Counted from the first letter of the stretch, positions 36,263 through 48,549 are shown. The stretch: DNA of 64,000 nt from Agarophyton chilense (GCA_030374765.1 JARGXX010000021.1:434001-498000), one strand, 5' to 3'. A program made the numbers and translations. Notes: generated by a model not told the origin, from the sequence alone.

Positions 36263-38995
36263 TCAGAACTGCATATAGTGTTCAGCATCGAAGCCAATTC
36301 TCTCGAGATTCGGGATACACGCAAAGTTGATCATAGGAGGCGGACCGCACATCCCGACGAAGCAATCATCACCAGGGGCAGGAACATGACTACGAATCAT
36401 CTCTTCGCTTATAAATCCACTGCTATACTCCCATCCGTCGTCCGGCTTGTCAAGCGTATACCAAACATGAATGTTTTCACGCTCCGCGGCCATCTTTTCC
36501 AGTTCTTCGCGCATCAAAATGTCCTTCTCAGTTCGGTTGGCATACAACAGGAATATCTCCGTGTCATCTTCCGTATCCTTGTACACAGCTTTCATCACCT
36601 GGTACGCAGGCGTGAGTCCAGTGCCCCCGCAAATAAGGCCGATCTTCGACACGCTTCTTTCTACGTCGTTCACAATGAAACGACCCTTTTCTAAGTACTC
36701 AAAGTGACCGAGAGGGCCCTTCACCTTAAGCATGTCACCAATCTCCATCCCCTCCATGTACTGTGACATTTTGCCTCCTTCGGGGAATTTTGGGTGCACC
36801 CCGGCAAAGTACACCTTGATGCACAGCGTGAAGCTTCCATAATCGTCGTCGGAAGACACAGGGGTGTACGCACGCATCACAAGCTTGTCATCAATCACAG
36901 ATTTGACGAACATGTGGTATCCAACAGGAAGACCGAGACAATGCTCAGGTGTCGGCAACTTGAACTTGAATAGTCTAGTATCGTGGGAAACCTCTTTTTT
37001 CTCGATGAGTTCGAATTCTAGCCACTTCTTCGGGTTGAGAGAGACAAGACCAGTGCGATGCGTGCTCTTGTCCATAGTATCGACGTTTTGATTCGGAAGA
37101 TCATCCTTCATCAGTTGAGCGGATGACTTCGAAATATGTATAGCATGAGAATTACCATTTGCCGTTGCCTTTTCTGCAACAAGTTCCCCGATGAAATAGT
37201 CCTCTAGCATTCTTTTAGCTTTGTCCGAGTGAATCGCCAAGAATTCTTCAGTTGCATCCTGACCAGCATTCATGAGAATGGATGCCTTTCCTCCCGGGTG
37301 ATCGTCCAAGTATGGCGTGGCGTCATACACTTTACCGTCAACCACAATCCAAGCCGAGTCCTCGGAATTTTGTTTCTCCACTTCCTTCATTGTGAAAGAC
37401 TTGACCATCGTGGACAATGATGGCGCGCTTCCCGATTTGACTGGCGGAGCACTGCTCGTATCCCCATTCGATACAGGTTTGGATGGCGGCAGCATCCACC
37501 CCCCACTGGCCGGACCGGGTACCGTTGGGTGCAAGAACTCAAGTGCAAAGCCGCCAGATATTTGTTTTGGAGTGACTTTGACTGTGAAGTGACAGTTATT
37601 CCCCATGCCCATGAGATTCCAGGTAATATCCTTTGGCTGCGTGTTACTGGCCTCATCCCAGGCACGGCAACGAAGCTCTCCGGCGCCCGCAGCAATGTTG
37701 AGAAATACAAAATTGTCAATGGTGTACTTCCAAAACATCCAGCAGTAGTACCTGCCAAACTTGGGGGCATGACTGTAACGTTCTTCCGGATAGTCCAGTT
37801 TGCAGAGTTGCCATGTCTTGCCGCCATCCAAAGATATCTCCACACGAGAAATTTTGCGCCCACCGCCGGAGTAGGCATAACCCTTAATGGTGTAAACACC
37901 AGCACCAGTGAGCTGCAGACGCTCGCCGTTGGCCGGGTAAACAATGGCAGAATTGATGTTCAGCTGGTTGAAGAGGTATTCCGGCTTGTACCACCAGCCT
38001 TCGGACTTAGCCAGCTCGGCGTCCACATGCGGTGGTAGAATCCTGTTGTCAAAGTAATGGTAGAAGTTTTCCGACGGCTTATCAGTAACCTGAATGGAAT
38101 CTAGCCATTTGACCATTCTACCGCCGATCCAACCAGGAATGACCACGCGCACAGGGAAGCCGTGGTCAGGATGAAGTTTAGTATGGTTCTGCTCATAGGC
38201 GATAAGTACCTCTCCGTAAGGATCGAGCGCGGTTGCAATGTCAATCGAAGTGCCATAAGTGCCATTCGGCAGTCCCTCCTTTTGCACGCCTGCAAAACAC
38301 ACGTGACGAGCTCGACTCTTGTCGATACCGGCCAGTTCCAGAAGGTGAGAAAGCCTGACGCCTGTCCATAAGTTACAAGCGTGTGCAGCACAACCCCAGC
38401 TGAAGCCTATGGTCTGCTTGATCATATTCTCCTCTTTGCGGCGGTTTCCCGCACAAACTAGCGTGACGGGCAGGGTAACGCTTGGAAGTCGCACCAGTTC
38501 CTCCATGCTTAATGTGAGCGGCTTGTTGACCAGGCCGCCAATGGAAATAGTATGCGAGTGCCAGTCGAGCTTAGGCGCTTTTCCATGATTGCGAACGTAA
38601 TGCAGCGAAATGGGGGTGAAGAAACCTTGGTCCAACAACTGACCGATAGGCGGCTCGCAATTGAACGGGTGCTTTCCGGTGAGGCGAACGAGGTCAGGAT
38701 GGCGGGGGATCCAATCGTCCGGGCTGTTTTTGTCCCGCACGTCCACTTCGGTACATTGGTGGTTCTTGGCAAGACGCTGGTGTCGTGTGTTGAGCGCGGC
38801 TGCAAGGTCGTTTTTTAAATGAGTCCATGCGACGGCCTTGGCGTTGCGCAGTTCAGCGGAGGGGTTGATCTCCGCCTTCTTGTACAGATGGCCGGCCCTG
38901 AGAGAGGACTCGGGCGTGGCGTCCGGAGTGTTCCTCAATGACGACTGCGCGGGCTTCTTGTTAGGGTCCCAAGCGTTGAAACTTGTGGAAATCAT
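36263..38995 (-). CDS. Assimilatory nitrate reductase
   Basis: 910 residues from the Met at 38995; the frame stays open 22 codons further but without family support. The protein has the molybdenum-cofactor domain with the Mo-ligand Cys in TLVCAGNRRKEEN (about residue 180), the dimerisation domain (YAYSGGGRKISRVEIS, LDGGKTW), a cytochrome b5 domain with HPGG (about 566) and a second His in AIHSDKA, then the FAD domain (RAYTPVSSDD, about 708) and the NAD(P)H domain (CGGTGLTP, about 790; CGPPPM, about 883). It ends with the conserved Phe. It reduces nitrate to nitrite in the cytosol, the first step of nitrate assimilation. All cofactor motifs look intact; no intron. Confidence 0.96.
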   Translation of the reverse strand: MISTSFNAWDPNKKPAQSSLRNTPDATPESSLRAGHLYKKAEINPSAELRNAKAVAWTHLKNDLAAALNTRHQRLAKNHQCTEVDVRDKNSPDDWIPRHPDLVRLTGKHPFNCEPPIGQLLDQGFFTPISLHYVRNHGKAPKLDWHSHTISIGGLVNKPLTLSMEELVRLPSVTLPVTLVCAGNRRKEENMIKQTIGFSWGCAAHACNLWTGVRLSHLLELAGIDKSRARHVCFAGVQKEGLPNGTYGTSIDIATALDPYGEVLIAYEQNHTKLHPDHGFPVRVVIPGWIGGRMVKWLDSIQVTDKPSENFYHYFDNRILPPHVDAELAKSEGWWYKPEYLFNQLNINSAIVYPANGERLQLTGAGVYTIKGYAYSGGGRKISRVEISLDGGKTWQLCKLDYPEERYSHAPKFGRYYCWMFWKYTIDNFVFLNIAAGAGELRCRAWDEASNTQPKDITWNLMGMGNNCHFTVKVTPKQISGGFALEFLHPTVPGPASGGWMLPPSKPVSNGDTSSAPPVKSGSAPSLSTMVKSFTMKEVEKQNSEDSAWIVVDGKVYDATPYLDDHPGGKASILMNAGQDATEEFLAIHSDKAKRMLEDYFIGELVAEKATANGNSHAIHISKSSAQLMKDDLPNQNVDTMDKSTHRTGLVSLNPKKWLEFELIEKKEVSHDTRLFKFKLPTPEHCLGLPVGYHMFVKSVIDDKLVMRAYTPVSSDDDYGSFTLCIKVYFAGVHPKFPEGGKMSQYMEGMEIGDMLKVKGPLGHFEYLEKGRFIVNDVERSVSKIGLICGGTGLTPAYQVMKAVYKDTEDDTEIFLLYANRTEKDILMREELEKMAAERENIHVWYTLDKPDDGWEYSSGFISEEMIRSHVPAPGDDCFVGMCGPPPMINFACIPNLERIGFDAEHYMQF

Positions 38996-40393
38996 CGCTA
39001 CGGCAAGACAGGGAAAGGAGTGGGGCGGGGAATTGAACCGCTGGAGGGCTGCGGAAGGCACAGGCGCATTTAAGGGGCAACCAACCGGCGGCGGAAGGCC
39101 AGTGAAAGGGGTGGGGGCGCACCATCTGACGCACCACAGTCAGGTGTTTGCAAGAAGGCGCACGGTGAGCGGGCGATAGAGAGGCTTGGTGCGATGCGCC
39201 CCCCAGCAGTGCGAGCTCTCTCGCAACAGCGCGCAGCGCCTCAACGCGCCCTGGGGCGTGGCCCGCTCAGTCCCGTTGCGGCGCGCGCGCACATGGCGCC
39301 CCATTGCACAATAGACACGTGCGCTTCACAGCGCATGATACAGTCGAGGCGTGTTAAATAATCTCTCGCATCACGCCGCCCACCCCCGCCCAAGTGTCAC
39401 ATTTCTGTTACTTTTTGCCATCCCACTTCTCGGGGCGAGTGGTCGGAACCTCCGGCCGTCACTCTTTATTGTGCACCTTACACTGGAACGTGTGTTCACT
39501 GTCTACCGCTTCAGTTTACGGCTATAATTTGGTCATTACGGTAATCTTACACAGTAAAGCCAAAAATAAATCAAATAGTTCGAGAGTACCAGCCCAAAAG
39601 GCGAAACAAAACAAACGCGTCACCAACAACCAAACGACGAATAAAAGAGAGAAACGGCAAAAGCCCACGCCAACTTCAGACGAAGACTTCAAAATGAAAA
39701 AAAGAAACAATCTAGCCGATTCCCGATACCATGGAAACGGAATTTTTAACCAAAACAAAAAATTTTGAAATAACTCGAGACCAACAATATAGCTAAACCA
39801 CAACACTATTAAAAAGAAAGTGGTTTTTTGTTTGGTTGGTAGTCGGTGCTTAAGAAAAAAAATCCTACTGGACTTGAGTTATTTTTGACTCATTCATTTC
39901 TTTTGGAAAGATTTCACACATTCCATTCTAGCCTGAACAACATGAGATAGCCCTTTCGTCGGCGTAATTTGACAATTGGCAATATTTGACATAACGCCAG
40001 ACTTACCTTCTGTCGAGCTTTTCATTCTACTCTACTCCCAGTAGACACCGAACTTTGTGTCTTTTTTCTCTCATCACAGTCTCGAAACAGTTACGATCTA
40101 GTCTCCTAAGGTATTTCAAAATTTCCGAGTCCATACGAAGCCAAACTGTGCGCAGAAAACGAATTGCAGAAAAAAGAGTGCAAGAAAAAGCGGCTCAACA
40201 GGACATTTTTCGACTCATTAAGCAGGTTTAATCAATTTAAAACGTCCTTAGCATATTAACACGTTGTTCAACAATCTTCTACTGTATTCTTAGAGTGTGA
40301 AAATCGAACAATGCTACGAACCCTACGAAGCTCTTTCAATCAAAAAAACGCTTTTCAGGTCGCCAAACAATCCTGACGGAAACAGAAGAGACT
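38996..40393. other. Upstream region of nitrate reductase and repeat boundary
   Basis: GC-rich near the gene (38996-39390), then A/T-rich from about 39390 on. The part after about 40100 precedes the DDE transposase relic and may belong to it. Nothing else recognised. Confidence 0.45.
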
Positions 40394-41143
40394 TTGATGG
40401 TTCATTGTGCAAAATCTGCAGCAAAATTTGGGTATATTTTCGGTATTGACTTGCTGAAGCATTGTGTGAGCCAAATGGTAAACGATGGGCTAAAACAGTT
40501 ACAAGAACTCAATATTTTTTGTGACACATGCCGGTCTTTTCGAGCCCCTGATCGCCAATTAACATACAGAATGGCAGATAATCACATACGTAAGTACTTT
40601 GCTGGTGAAAACCCTATCCCTGTTTGGACACTCGTGGACCATTTGCAGCAACTCAAGAAGCTACATCCAGATTTATTTGAAACCCCAAAAATAATTTGTA
40701 ATCTCGACGAAACACCGGTGAGTGCGACCTACGGAAAGCGAATAAGAATTCTAACATCTTTGAAATCAAACGTCGGAGGGAGACGGCACAACTTGAATGA
40801 TAACGGTGCCCATTTAAAGCCCGTTTTTATTGCTTCTACTTAGGGTTTGGTCGCTCCCCCTTTCTTTATTACTGCCAGCAAAAAGTTTTTTCCACGTTAA
40901 AAGCTCTCCATCCCCGAACATCTCAATCCAAAGCTCCCAAGCAGTCTCAATTGGATGGCATCTTTTCAATGGCTACCCAGTGATAGCAAAATTGTGAGCT
41001 CAAAGAAAGAGTCAATGATGATGCAGCCCATGCAGGATTTGGTAGCACATTTCAATACATTCTGTCGCATAAACATCTGTGTGAATAAAGTATTTCTTCT
41101 CCTCTTAGACGGATACAGTTCCTGGAATGGGGGGGATAAGTAG
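40394..41143 (+). pseudogene. DDE-superfamily transposase relic (pogo/CENP-B-like)
   Basis: One frame with in-frame TAG (40841-40843) and TAA (near 40896). An N-terminal part may start before 40394. PVWTLVDHLQQL and IICNLDETPVS look like the first catalytic Asp region of DDE_1 transposases (usually NMDET), and LLLLDGYSSWNG looks like the second (LLDGHSSH in relatives). The third acidic residue is not visible. No terminal repeats identified. Confidence 0.55.
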
Positions 41144-41389
41144 AATCTGTACTGTCAATCTTGGAACATTGTCGGTATTTAACTTCCTGCAAATACTTTT
41201 CACTTGTAACGCAATTGACTGGTGGGTCAGTGTACTGTTCTCAACCAGTGGTAGCGTCGTAGAGCGGGTCCTAAGGTTCAATTCCTTGACGGCGGCACTC
41301 TCAGAGTACTTGGTGCAATGGGCTGGTGTTTACTGCGTATTCTTACAGGTTGAAGCTACGAAAACGATGGATTGAAGACCAATTGGTGT

Positions 41390-41650
41390 AACTAATGTAC
41401 CAAAGGGGATAATTTAGTATTCTAAAGGTGCTTACCTTACTCTAACGGAGAACCGTCACTCGAGCCAAGTAAATAACAATGGCGAGGCGCTGGGATCTCC
41501 CTGGCACTGTAATGCTAATATATTACACTAAATAAAAAAAACTAATAATCTAAATGAGCCCAGCTGAGGTCAGCCCGTCCACGTGTTGCATGTAAGATAC
41601 CTCAGGCCCCGGCTGCTTACAGGGCTCAACCGTTCTCGTTGCTCCTTCAC
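41390..41650 (-). repeat. Putative 3' LTR (inner part) of element C
   Basis: Ends GCTCCTTCA near 41649, comparable with GTCCTTCA at the end of the A LTR, and is followed by CATATCTCCCTTCTT, a polypurine tract on the minus strand. It also holds CTCTAACGGAGA as in the B LTR (41436-41447) and an A/T-rich stretch like the one in A. The left limit is a guess because no partner LTR exists. Confidence 0.4.
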
Positions 41651-42080
41651 ATATCTCCCTTCTTAGGGTTCTGCCGTCACGGCCAAGTGCAGATGGCTTC
41701 ATGATTGACCCAGGGGACGAGACCACTTCGTTGCTCCCAAGACCATTGGGCCCGACGGGACGTCGCGTCTTCATCGCCTGCGGGGATGCGTGATCTGACC
41801 ATTGGCGTCGGAGTGGCAATTAATTCGCCTAAGGCCTGAAACTCCCGCGCGCTATGAGCGCTGGCCGTAGGTGCATCGCCGGCGCATTCCTCGCGTCGCG
41901 TTGCCGAGATGGTCCATTGGCTTCTTCTCCTTCGACGGTCATTGGGGTTTTCCTAGGTCTCCGTTCTTCCTGTAGCGACCCTCCGCGCTTCGTCCACCTT
42001 GGTTCACGCCTGTCAGTCTGTTCGGATCAATTCCATCACCTCGTCTTCCCATTGTGGTACTTTCCCATTGTTCGCTCGCG

Positions 42081-43989
42081 ATGCCGAACTCGCCTTATAA
42101 GCCCGTCAGATACGCTATTCTCCCTCCGGGCTATGTCGCTTCCGTCGGCTTTCCTATCCATTTCCCTGCGGACCAGCCAGTGGGCAGCAACACCATGGCT
42201 TCGAACAACCAAGTGGGGAGCTCCTCAGGATAACAAATGGCTTAAAAACGTCCCGAGGACCGCTATGACCATACCATCGGATGGAATCCGCGGGCAGTGC
42301 GTCACGCCATTCTGCCGTCCTCTGTGGGAGACTACCAGCGATTTTGTCATATTCATCTCGACGCCCGGTGGTTCGTTAAGATACCCAATTCCCTGAGGTA
42401 TATTAAGAACGCGCGCAGCGTCTCGTGGTATTACCGATGGTTGCATTGTCCTGTGGATCCGCGTTCGGAGACGCGCTGTCGCACCCTCCTCCAAGCGGAC
42501 ATGCCGTACGTTCGCTGCGAGGAGGAAGCCGAGTACCAGTTCAGGGTGAACAAACTCCTTTCGGACCTATACACGGACTTCATCTCGCCTCATGTGAGAT
42601 TTCCTCCGGCGGGTCACAACATTTTGGAGCTTTTGTGCTTCCGTCCGCCGCATGATCGCTTGTTTTGGATGTTAAAATAGAGTCTCTTGTAACGAGATGC
42701 ACGAGCCCGATGGTCGTTTGCGTCAATCCCTGGAGTTCTTCTTCTGCTGGAACCAGGTGGAGTTTCACGACATGAGCGCCGACAAGCGTCCTCCATTATA
42801 TCTCTCGTTGCCCCGTGCGGATGAGAGCCAATGAGCCATGTATTGGCGAGTCTCAACGCTCCTTTTAGTCCCCATGCAGTCCATGGTGGCGTACCATTCG
42901 ACCCAACTCATGGGTGACGACAATGACCGAAGGTCTTGGTTGTTCTGGAAGGTACACTTCGTCGAGTTCAGTGTGATGTCCCTGATGGCCTTCCTCAATA
43001 TCGCGAAATACGGCGTCCGTGGTAATGTCTGTTCGGAGGCTTGGAGGGTATGGTACGACGAGAAGATACCCGGTCCTTGAGGTCGGCTAATCTCACTCCC
43101 GGACATCAGGGTCCGCTTCCTAGGGAACCTGGGCATCCAGAATATTGTTTGTGGGACCCAGTTCGACGTCGAGGAGACCGAGGCCTTTTTGGATCATGTC
43201 CTACAGGTGGAGTGGGGCTAGACTCTCGAGTTTCTTTGGTATGACCACGATACCAACTCGTTCATGCGGATTCCGCTACATTCGCAGGGTTGGGACAACG
43301 CTCGTGTCTATCCCGCCAAGCCTTTGAGGAATCAACCATTGGATATCCTGAGGCGTCATGTGCCCGACTATCATCCGAAGGCCATTGGTTTCGATTCCCT
43401 GTGCTTCGAGCCTGATGTGGAAGCCACGCCGTTGGTTCCTGCTGTTATGTCCGATGGAGAATCCTTCGGTGACGATCCCTTCGTCCTACCCGTAGAGGGC
43501 GTTAATCCTCCAGTCGAGTCCGCTGTTGTGTTGCCGACCGCTTCCCCTCCTCCAGCTCCTCCGGGCGCTGCTCCTCAGTATGAACTCTCATGTGAGCCGC
43601 CCGTCGCCCAAGTGGACATCCCTCTTGGCAAGGATACTGTCAAAGCCGAAAGTCCTATAGGTGATGCGCTGGTTCAAACGTCCACTGGGGGCGTCGACAT
43701 CGCTCCGTCCTCTCCGTTGCCACACTTTCCCGCTTCGGTCACGGCTGCGGCTTCGGATCTCCGTCATGTCTGCCGTACCGTTGGTATTACGGCCCCAATG
43801 GACATTGCCACAGTCCTGAGGGAAGCTTGCTCCTGGGCGCGTCGCTCGGCACGCTACGCCACGGTTGTCCAACACGGTCAGAACCTGAAGACCGCCATGG
43901 TCAATATCCTGCAGAAGAATGCCCAAGTGATGTCCCAGAGGGTTACTGCCGATTTGGATGCCCGGTATGGTGTAACATTGAGCGACTGA
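42081..43989 (+). pseudogene. Antisense accessory ORF of element C, decayed
   Basis: Begins at ATG 42081 in the context CTCGCGATG shared with element B. The first frame runs with two stops (near 42230) to 42680; a shift then leads to a second frame through 42838-43080 and, past stops, to 43989. Blocks shared with A and B: VEFSVMSLMAFLNIA then WRVWYDEKIP (LLWDAYDTFRVWYMSP in B) and LEFLWYDHDTNSFM (GDFVWYDPCTRQLI in B). The C-terminal part is Pro-rich, then helical. Same position and strand as in A and B. Confidence 0.6.
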
Positions 43990-44348
43990 GAAGCTTCTGA
44001 TGGTGACAATAGTTCCTCAGGTGACTCTTCTTCGAAGAAGCGTACTCGGCTCGCTGGGGCCGGTTTTAGTGGTCCAGTTGGCTCCTAGGGTGACCCTAGT
44101 CCCGGTTTTGCTCCTGCAGGTTCCAATGAGGACGACGGAGCTACTCCTGCGCCGTCCCGGTGAGTCCTGTTGGTGTTAAGCGCGCTTCCGCAAACCTTGA
44201 CTTCATGGCAAGGGCTCTTAGGCCTCTGGTAGTTATTCAAATAAAGTTATGCTTGTGCTTTCCAAAGGTCGCTCCTGTATCTCAAACGTGCGGTCTCCGG
44301 GACGTCCTCCAACCTTAAGAGCGTCTCAGGTCTTTTTCAGGTGTCGCC

Positions 44349-44741
44349 TTACGACTGACTTTGTTTCCTGATGCGAGATCTACGGCGAACCGTCGTGTCG
44401 GGAGACGTTTCGAAAGACGTTTTGAGATTATTCGGGCCAATGGATGCTCCCTCCTGAAGGCTGTGCTCTGTGCTGCCAATGTTGCCCCAATTGCGGGCAA
44501 TAACATTAGCCGGAGTGGTTTGAGGCTCTTGCCAAGTGTCTTCCTCAGGGGTGTAACCGAACCAACGGACGCGATGGGGCATAGTTCTATCTTCTCCCCG
44601 ACCGGCGGAGATGATGCGCTCAATCACGTATTCCTGTTGGTGTTCATTCTCCGGAAGGTGAGTGCGGTCCAGAGGGGCGGATCTATCGGAGCTGGTTGGA
44701 AGAGATGGGTCATCGTCATTGGCGTTGGCCATCGGGTCCAT
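44349..44741 (-). CDS. Chromodomain frame of element C
   Basis: 130 residues; chromodomain-like block at about residues 37-85 (YVIERIISAG, HRVRWFGYTPEEDTW). The tail is basic (RRRSRIRKQ). The frame is open upstream to about 44811, so the start is uncertain. As in A and B the module lies in a frame distinct from integrase. Confidence 0.65.
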   Translation of the reverse strand: MDPMANANDDDPSLPTSSDRSAPLDRTHLPENEHQQEYVIERIISAGRGEDRTMPHRVRWFGYTPEEDTWQEPQTTPANVIARNWGNIGSTEHSLQEGASIGPNNLKTSFETSPDTTVRRRSRIRKQSQS

Positions 44742-44868
44742 GGGGCTAGTACGGTCTGCAGGAACTGCCTTAGGGGGTGTGGGGATTTGAGCGTCGACCT
44801 GAGGTCGTAGTGTTTTCGTTGGGCCAGGGGACTGGAACTTTGGTGATTCGGGAGAGCTAAAGGCTCGC

Positions 44869-45740
44869 TCACCTCAACCGATCAATAGATACAGTGTCCT
44901 GTAGGCCGTCAATTAGTAACTTGATGGTGTGTTGATTGGCCCTAAGGACTTTGCATGGTACCGTAGAGCGGGGTGAGAGCTTCTGCGTAGTGTCCTCGAG
45001 TTCATCGCTGTCCTTCGGTGGCCGATCCAGGAAAACCAATTTTTCTTTTCCAAAGGTCGGTGTGTTCCAAACGGCTTTGTCGAAATTGACCAAGTAGCGC
45101 AGTTTGGCTTTGGTCTGTACAGCTCTAGACGATGGTGTAGACGGTCGATGCGTCGGCGCGAGTAGCGCTTCGCCTGGGTAGGAGTCATTCCTTCGGTCAT
45201 GACCTGGGGGATAGTAGACTCCTGAAGGTCAACAGCTATCGGGGGTGGCAATCTGGTAAGCGTTAAATCGAAAGGTGTTGTCCCGGTGGACGCGTGCTCT
45301 GGCCTGTTGTAGGCATAAACCAGTGGCTCAACGTAGTCGTCCCAGTCCAATTGGAGCTTCGATACGTAGTGTGCCAATCGGTCCAGAAGGGTGTGGTTGA
45401 TGCGTTCGGCTTGGCCATTTGCTTGCGGGTGGTACGCCGTGGTAGTCACATGTTTGATTCCTAAGGTAGCACAAACGTGTGAGAAGAATTTGGATACAAA
45501 CTGGCTTCCGTTATCCGTAAGGAGGTAGAGTGGAATGCCATATGGATAAACCCAGTGGAACAAGAAGGCCGTGGCGCCCTCCGTGGCCATTGTCTTCCCT
45601 AGAGGTAGGGCTCGGGTAAGTTTGGTAAACCTATCGATTATAACCAAGACAAACCGTTTCCCATGGGACGACTTAGAAAAAGGTTCAATTATATCTATTG
45701 CGACAAATTCTATCGGGCCTGCGGCGGGGAAGAGTTTCAA
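44869..45740 (-). pseudogene. Integrase core of element C
   Basis: 45740-44913 encodes the core: EFVAIDIIEPF, IIDRFTKL, LLTDNGSQF and NGQAERIN, so D, D and E are present, followed by AYNRPEHASTGTTPF. Near 45095 the C-terminal region passes to another frame (45093-44869; VNFDKAVWNTP to TVSIDRLR). Confidence 0.82.
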
Positions 45741-46835
45741 TTTTGTCTGGTGGTTGGAGCGAGACTTTCGGATTTGCGCACAAGATGTACAGTTTCGTGC
45801 GGTTTGTCATAGGTCCTGCGCCATTAGTGGCCAGTAGAAGAACTTTCTTAGGGTTTGGTACATTCCTCGGCCTCCAGGGTGACCAGCCAAGCCAGGGAAA
45901 CGGGCGAGGTATAGGAATCTTGCCCTTAGTAAACTTGGTAATACCCGTTGGAGTGCGCCATCCAGCGGTGAGCGGCGACACAGTAGTCCAAATCGGGCAT
46001 AGTCGAATAGGCATCCTGAAGTTCCTGCCAGATGGGTTGTTTCCTTGCAGTACTCGTCTTCGACGTGCGCCTGTAGGAGTTACTCAATAGTTCTAGGGAG
46101 GAGCTCTTTTTACTCCGGGGCTATCGCATTAACCTGAGGTGGTGTCGAATTGAGCGGTACTGCCTCCCAGTCCAATAGGTACACTTAATTCTCATTTACC
46201 TCAGGGTCATCCACTTTGACCTTGTCCATATGGTGATCCGTTTCTGTGTAACCTTGAGGTTCATCATCTGCGAAGGGAGTAAGAATGAGGTCGTCCAATG
46301 GCGTTTCAACAGTTCCGTCGGTAATGATTCGCGAGAGGGCATCTGTTGCCTGGTGCTTGATGCCTGACCTATAGATTATCTCGTAGTCATATTCTGACAG
46401 CCTGAGGCGCCACCAAGCGAGGCGACTTGATGCATCGGTCGTATTGAGTAACCAGCGGAGTTAACCATTGTCTGTCCTGATGGTATACCTAGTTCCCTCG
46501 AGAACTGGGCAGAGTGTCAGAACAGACCATACGATGGCTAGACATTCCTTTCCGGTAGTACTGTAGTTTCGCTCCGCGCTGGTGAGCGTTGTGCTCCGGT
46601 ATCCAATACGTCGATATTCCTTCTGTGACTCCTGTTCCTGTAGCAGTGCATATCCCACTTGGACATCAGAGGCATCTGTGTCTAGGACAAAGGACTTCTT
46701 GGGTTTTGTTAAAGCCAGTATAGGTAGATTCAGAAATTTGTCCTTGAGGGTCTGAAATGCCTCGTATTGGTCGTCGGTAAGGGCCTCAAACACAGAAGGT
46801 GTTCCCTTCCTCAGCATTGCATTGAGAGGGGCCAA
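45741..46835 (-). pseudogene. RNase H and integrase zinc module of element C
   Basis: 46835-46461 has FEALTDDQYEAFQTLKD, FVLDTDASDVQVG and KECLAIVW and stops in the region of TDNG. Further on the HHCC module is readable in pieces (FPGLAGHPGGRGMY, then FYWPLMAQDL, stop, CTSCAQIRK). Several stops and shifts. Confidence 0.65.
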
Positions 46836-46838
46836 GAT

Positions 46839-47667
46839 TTAAGGGAACCATTGGACGAAAAGTCGGTAAACATTGCACAAGCCCACGAAGGATCGTAGTT
46901 CCGTTTGGGTTCTAGGAGGTTTAACCTGCCGGATCGCATTTGTGGTCCGTGTGGCTACCTTTAGCTTTTTTGGGACGACGACGTGACCGAGATAGTCCAC
47001 TGATGCTTGGAAGAAGGCGCATTTGCTGAGGTTCAGTGTTACTCCAGCGTCCTGTAGGATTGTTAGTACCGTCTTCACATGGCAAAGGTGTTCCTTCACG
47101 CCACGTGAGCAGATTATTACGTCATCCAAATAGACCAAGGCGAATTTCCATTTTGACTCTGGAAAATATGATGTTCGTTACCCGTTGGAAGGTTGCTGGT
47201 GCATTCTTTAAACCAAAGGGCATACGAGTAAATCTGAACAGACCTTCGTGGGTGGTAAAGGTTGTCAGCGCTCTCACGTCTTCGGCCAAAGTGATTTGCC
47301 AATATCCGGAGTTAGCGCCCAGTGAGGTAAAAACGGCAGCTTCACCTAGGGAATCTAGACAGTCATCCATACGTGGTATCGGGTATGAGTCCCTCTTGGT
47401 TACTGCGTTCAGATTCCTGTAGTCGACACGGAACCTGACGGAGCCATCTTTCTTCGTCACGAGGACAAGGGAACTTGCGCATTCGGATAGGTTAGGAGGC
47501 GCCGGTTCTATGATGTGAGCTTTGCGCATTTTGTCCAACTGGTCGGAGACAATTTCCCTACACTTCAGACGTGGGCGGTATGGGAGTTGGAACTGTGGTC
47601 TAGCATCATCCTGAAGGTCAGTGCGGTGTGTAATGTCTCTGATTTCGCCCAATCTACCTGACCACAT
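46839..47667 (-). pseudogene. Reverse transcriptase of element C
   Basis: 47667-47122 covers fingers and palm: VLVTKKDGSVRF, DYRNLNAVTKRDSYPIP, GYWQITLAED, FRFTRMPFGLKNAPATFQ. A frameshift near 47130 leads to 47138-46839 with the catalytic VYLDDVIICS and YLGHVVVPKKL. The active-site residues are intact although the frame is broken. Confidence 0.85.
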
Positions 47668-47745
47668 GGCCTGGTATTACCTGAGGAGATCAAGTACCTG
47701 GGGCCTAGAGGATTCGAATTCTGCGCCGATAGCGACTGTCTCCTC

Positions 47746-48450
47746 TCAAGAGTCGACGTCCTCGTCGAGAGTTCGCGTTGAAAGGTAATTCATTTGGGCA
47801 TCCATGATGGCCACGGGCGCAGGTAGAGTTAGGCCAATCATTGTACATTTAGGTGATTGTGCGTGTTTATCTATGAAGTTGCTGATTGTGGTCAAGAAGG
47901 GCCTGTTGGTGTGGATGACCATTTCTCCATTGACCATTAAGGTAAGGTGCTTCAGAACCGTTTTCGGGTGATTCCGAATCGTTGCGAGACCTGAAAACTG
48001 GGAATGGACCGATACAGTGGTTTGGGTCATCGGGGGTATCCTTATGGCCTTCGACAAGCGAGCTTTTTTAGACTTCGTGTTTTCGGAGATAACCGCTTGT
48101 TTGCGGTTAGCTTCTGGCCCTGGGGCGGATCCAGTTATTGAGATGGAAGGTGTGCGATAGAATGCGACTTTCCTAAGGCCTGGATAAGTAGTCTTAACGT
48201 ATCGATCGGTAAACAAGGTCCCTAGGATTGCCTCAGCGCCCGAGTTAGGAAATACAAGAAACCACGTGCGGAATTTGAATTGTCCTACCTGGAGGTAAAG
48301 TGGTACTATCCCTTAATCCCGATTGGTCTATGTGATGCATCGGTAAGCCTGGGGGTCTTCCTTGCCTCAACCAAATATTGCCAATAAAACCGTAGTAGCT
48401 TCGGGTGGACCTAATTGGGACCAGCGTCTATGTCCAATACGGCTCTGGTC
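47746..48450 (-). pseudogene. Protease region of element C
   Basis: 48216-47746 is the linker after protease, similar to A and B (SISITG, TVSVHSQFSG). Near 48420-48440 the minus strand reads VLDIDAGPN, where A and B have LDTGAGPN or LDTGAGLN; the active-site DTG has become DID. Stops follow. Confidence 0.55.
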
Positions 48451-48549
48451 ACTCTAGAGTTGTTGGAACGAAGTCCCACGGTTATTCGAACTTTATAATT
48501 CTCTTTCCTGAGGATGAAGGCAGGGTCGTTACTATGTTTCAATTCTGGT

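Noticed and set aside
41216-41310. tRNA-like sequence with an AAGG-TTCAATT-CCTT arm
   Set aside because: The T-arm pairs, but spacing to a possible D-arm is too short and no acceptor stem pairs. Chance or a pseudo-tRNA.
41854-42396. 180-codon frame at the start of the C antisense region
   Set aside because: It is out of frame with the conserved reading that starts at 42081.
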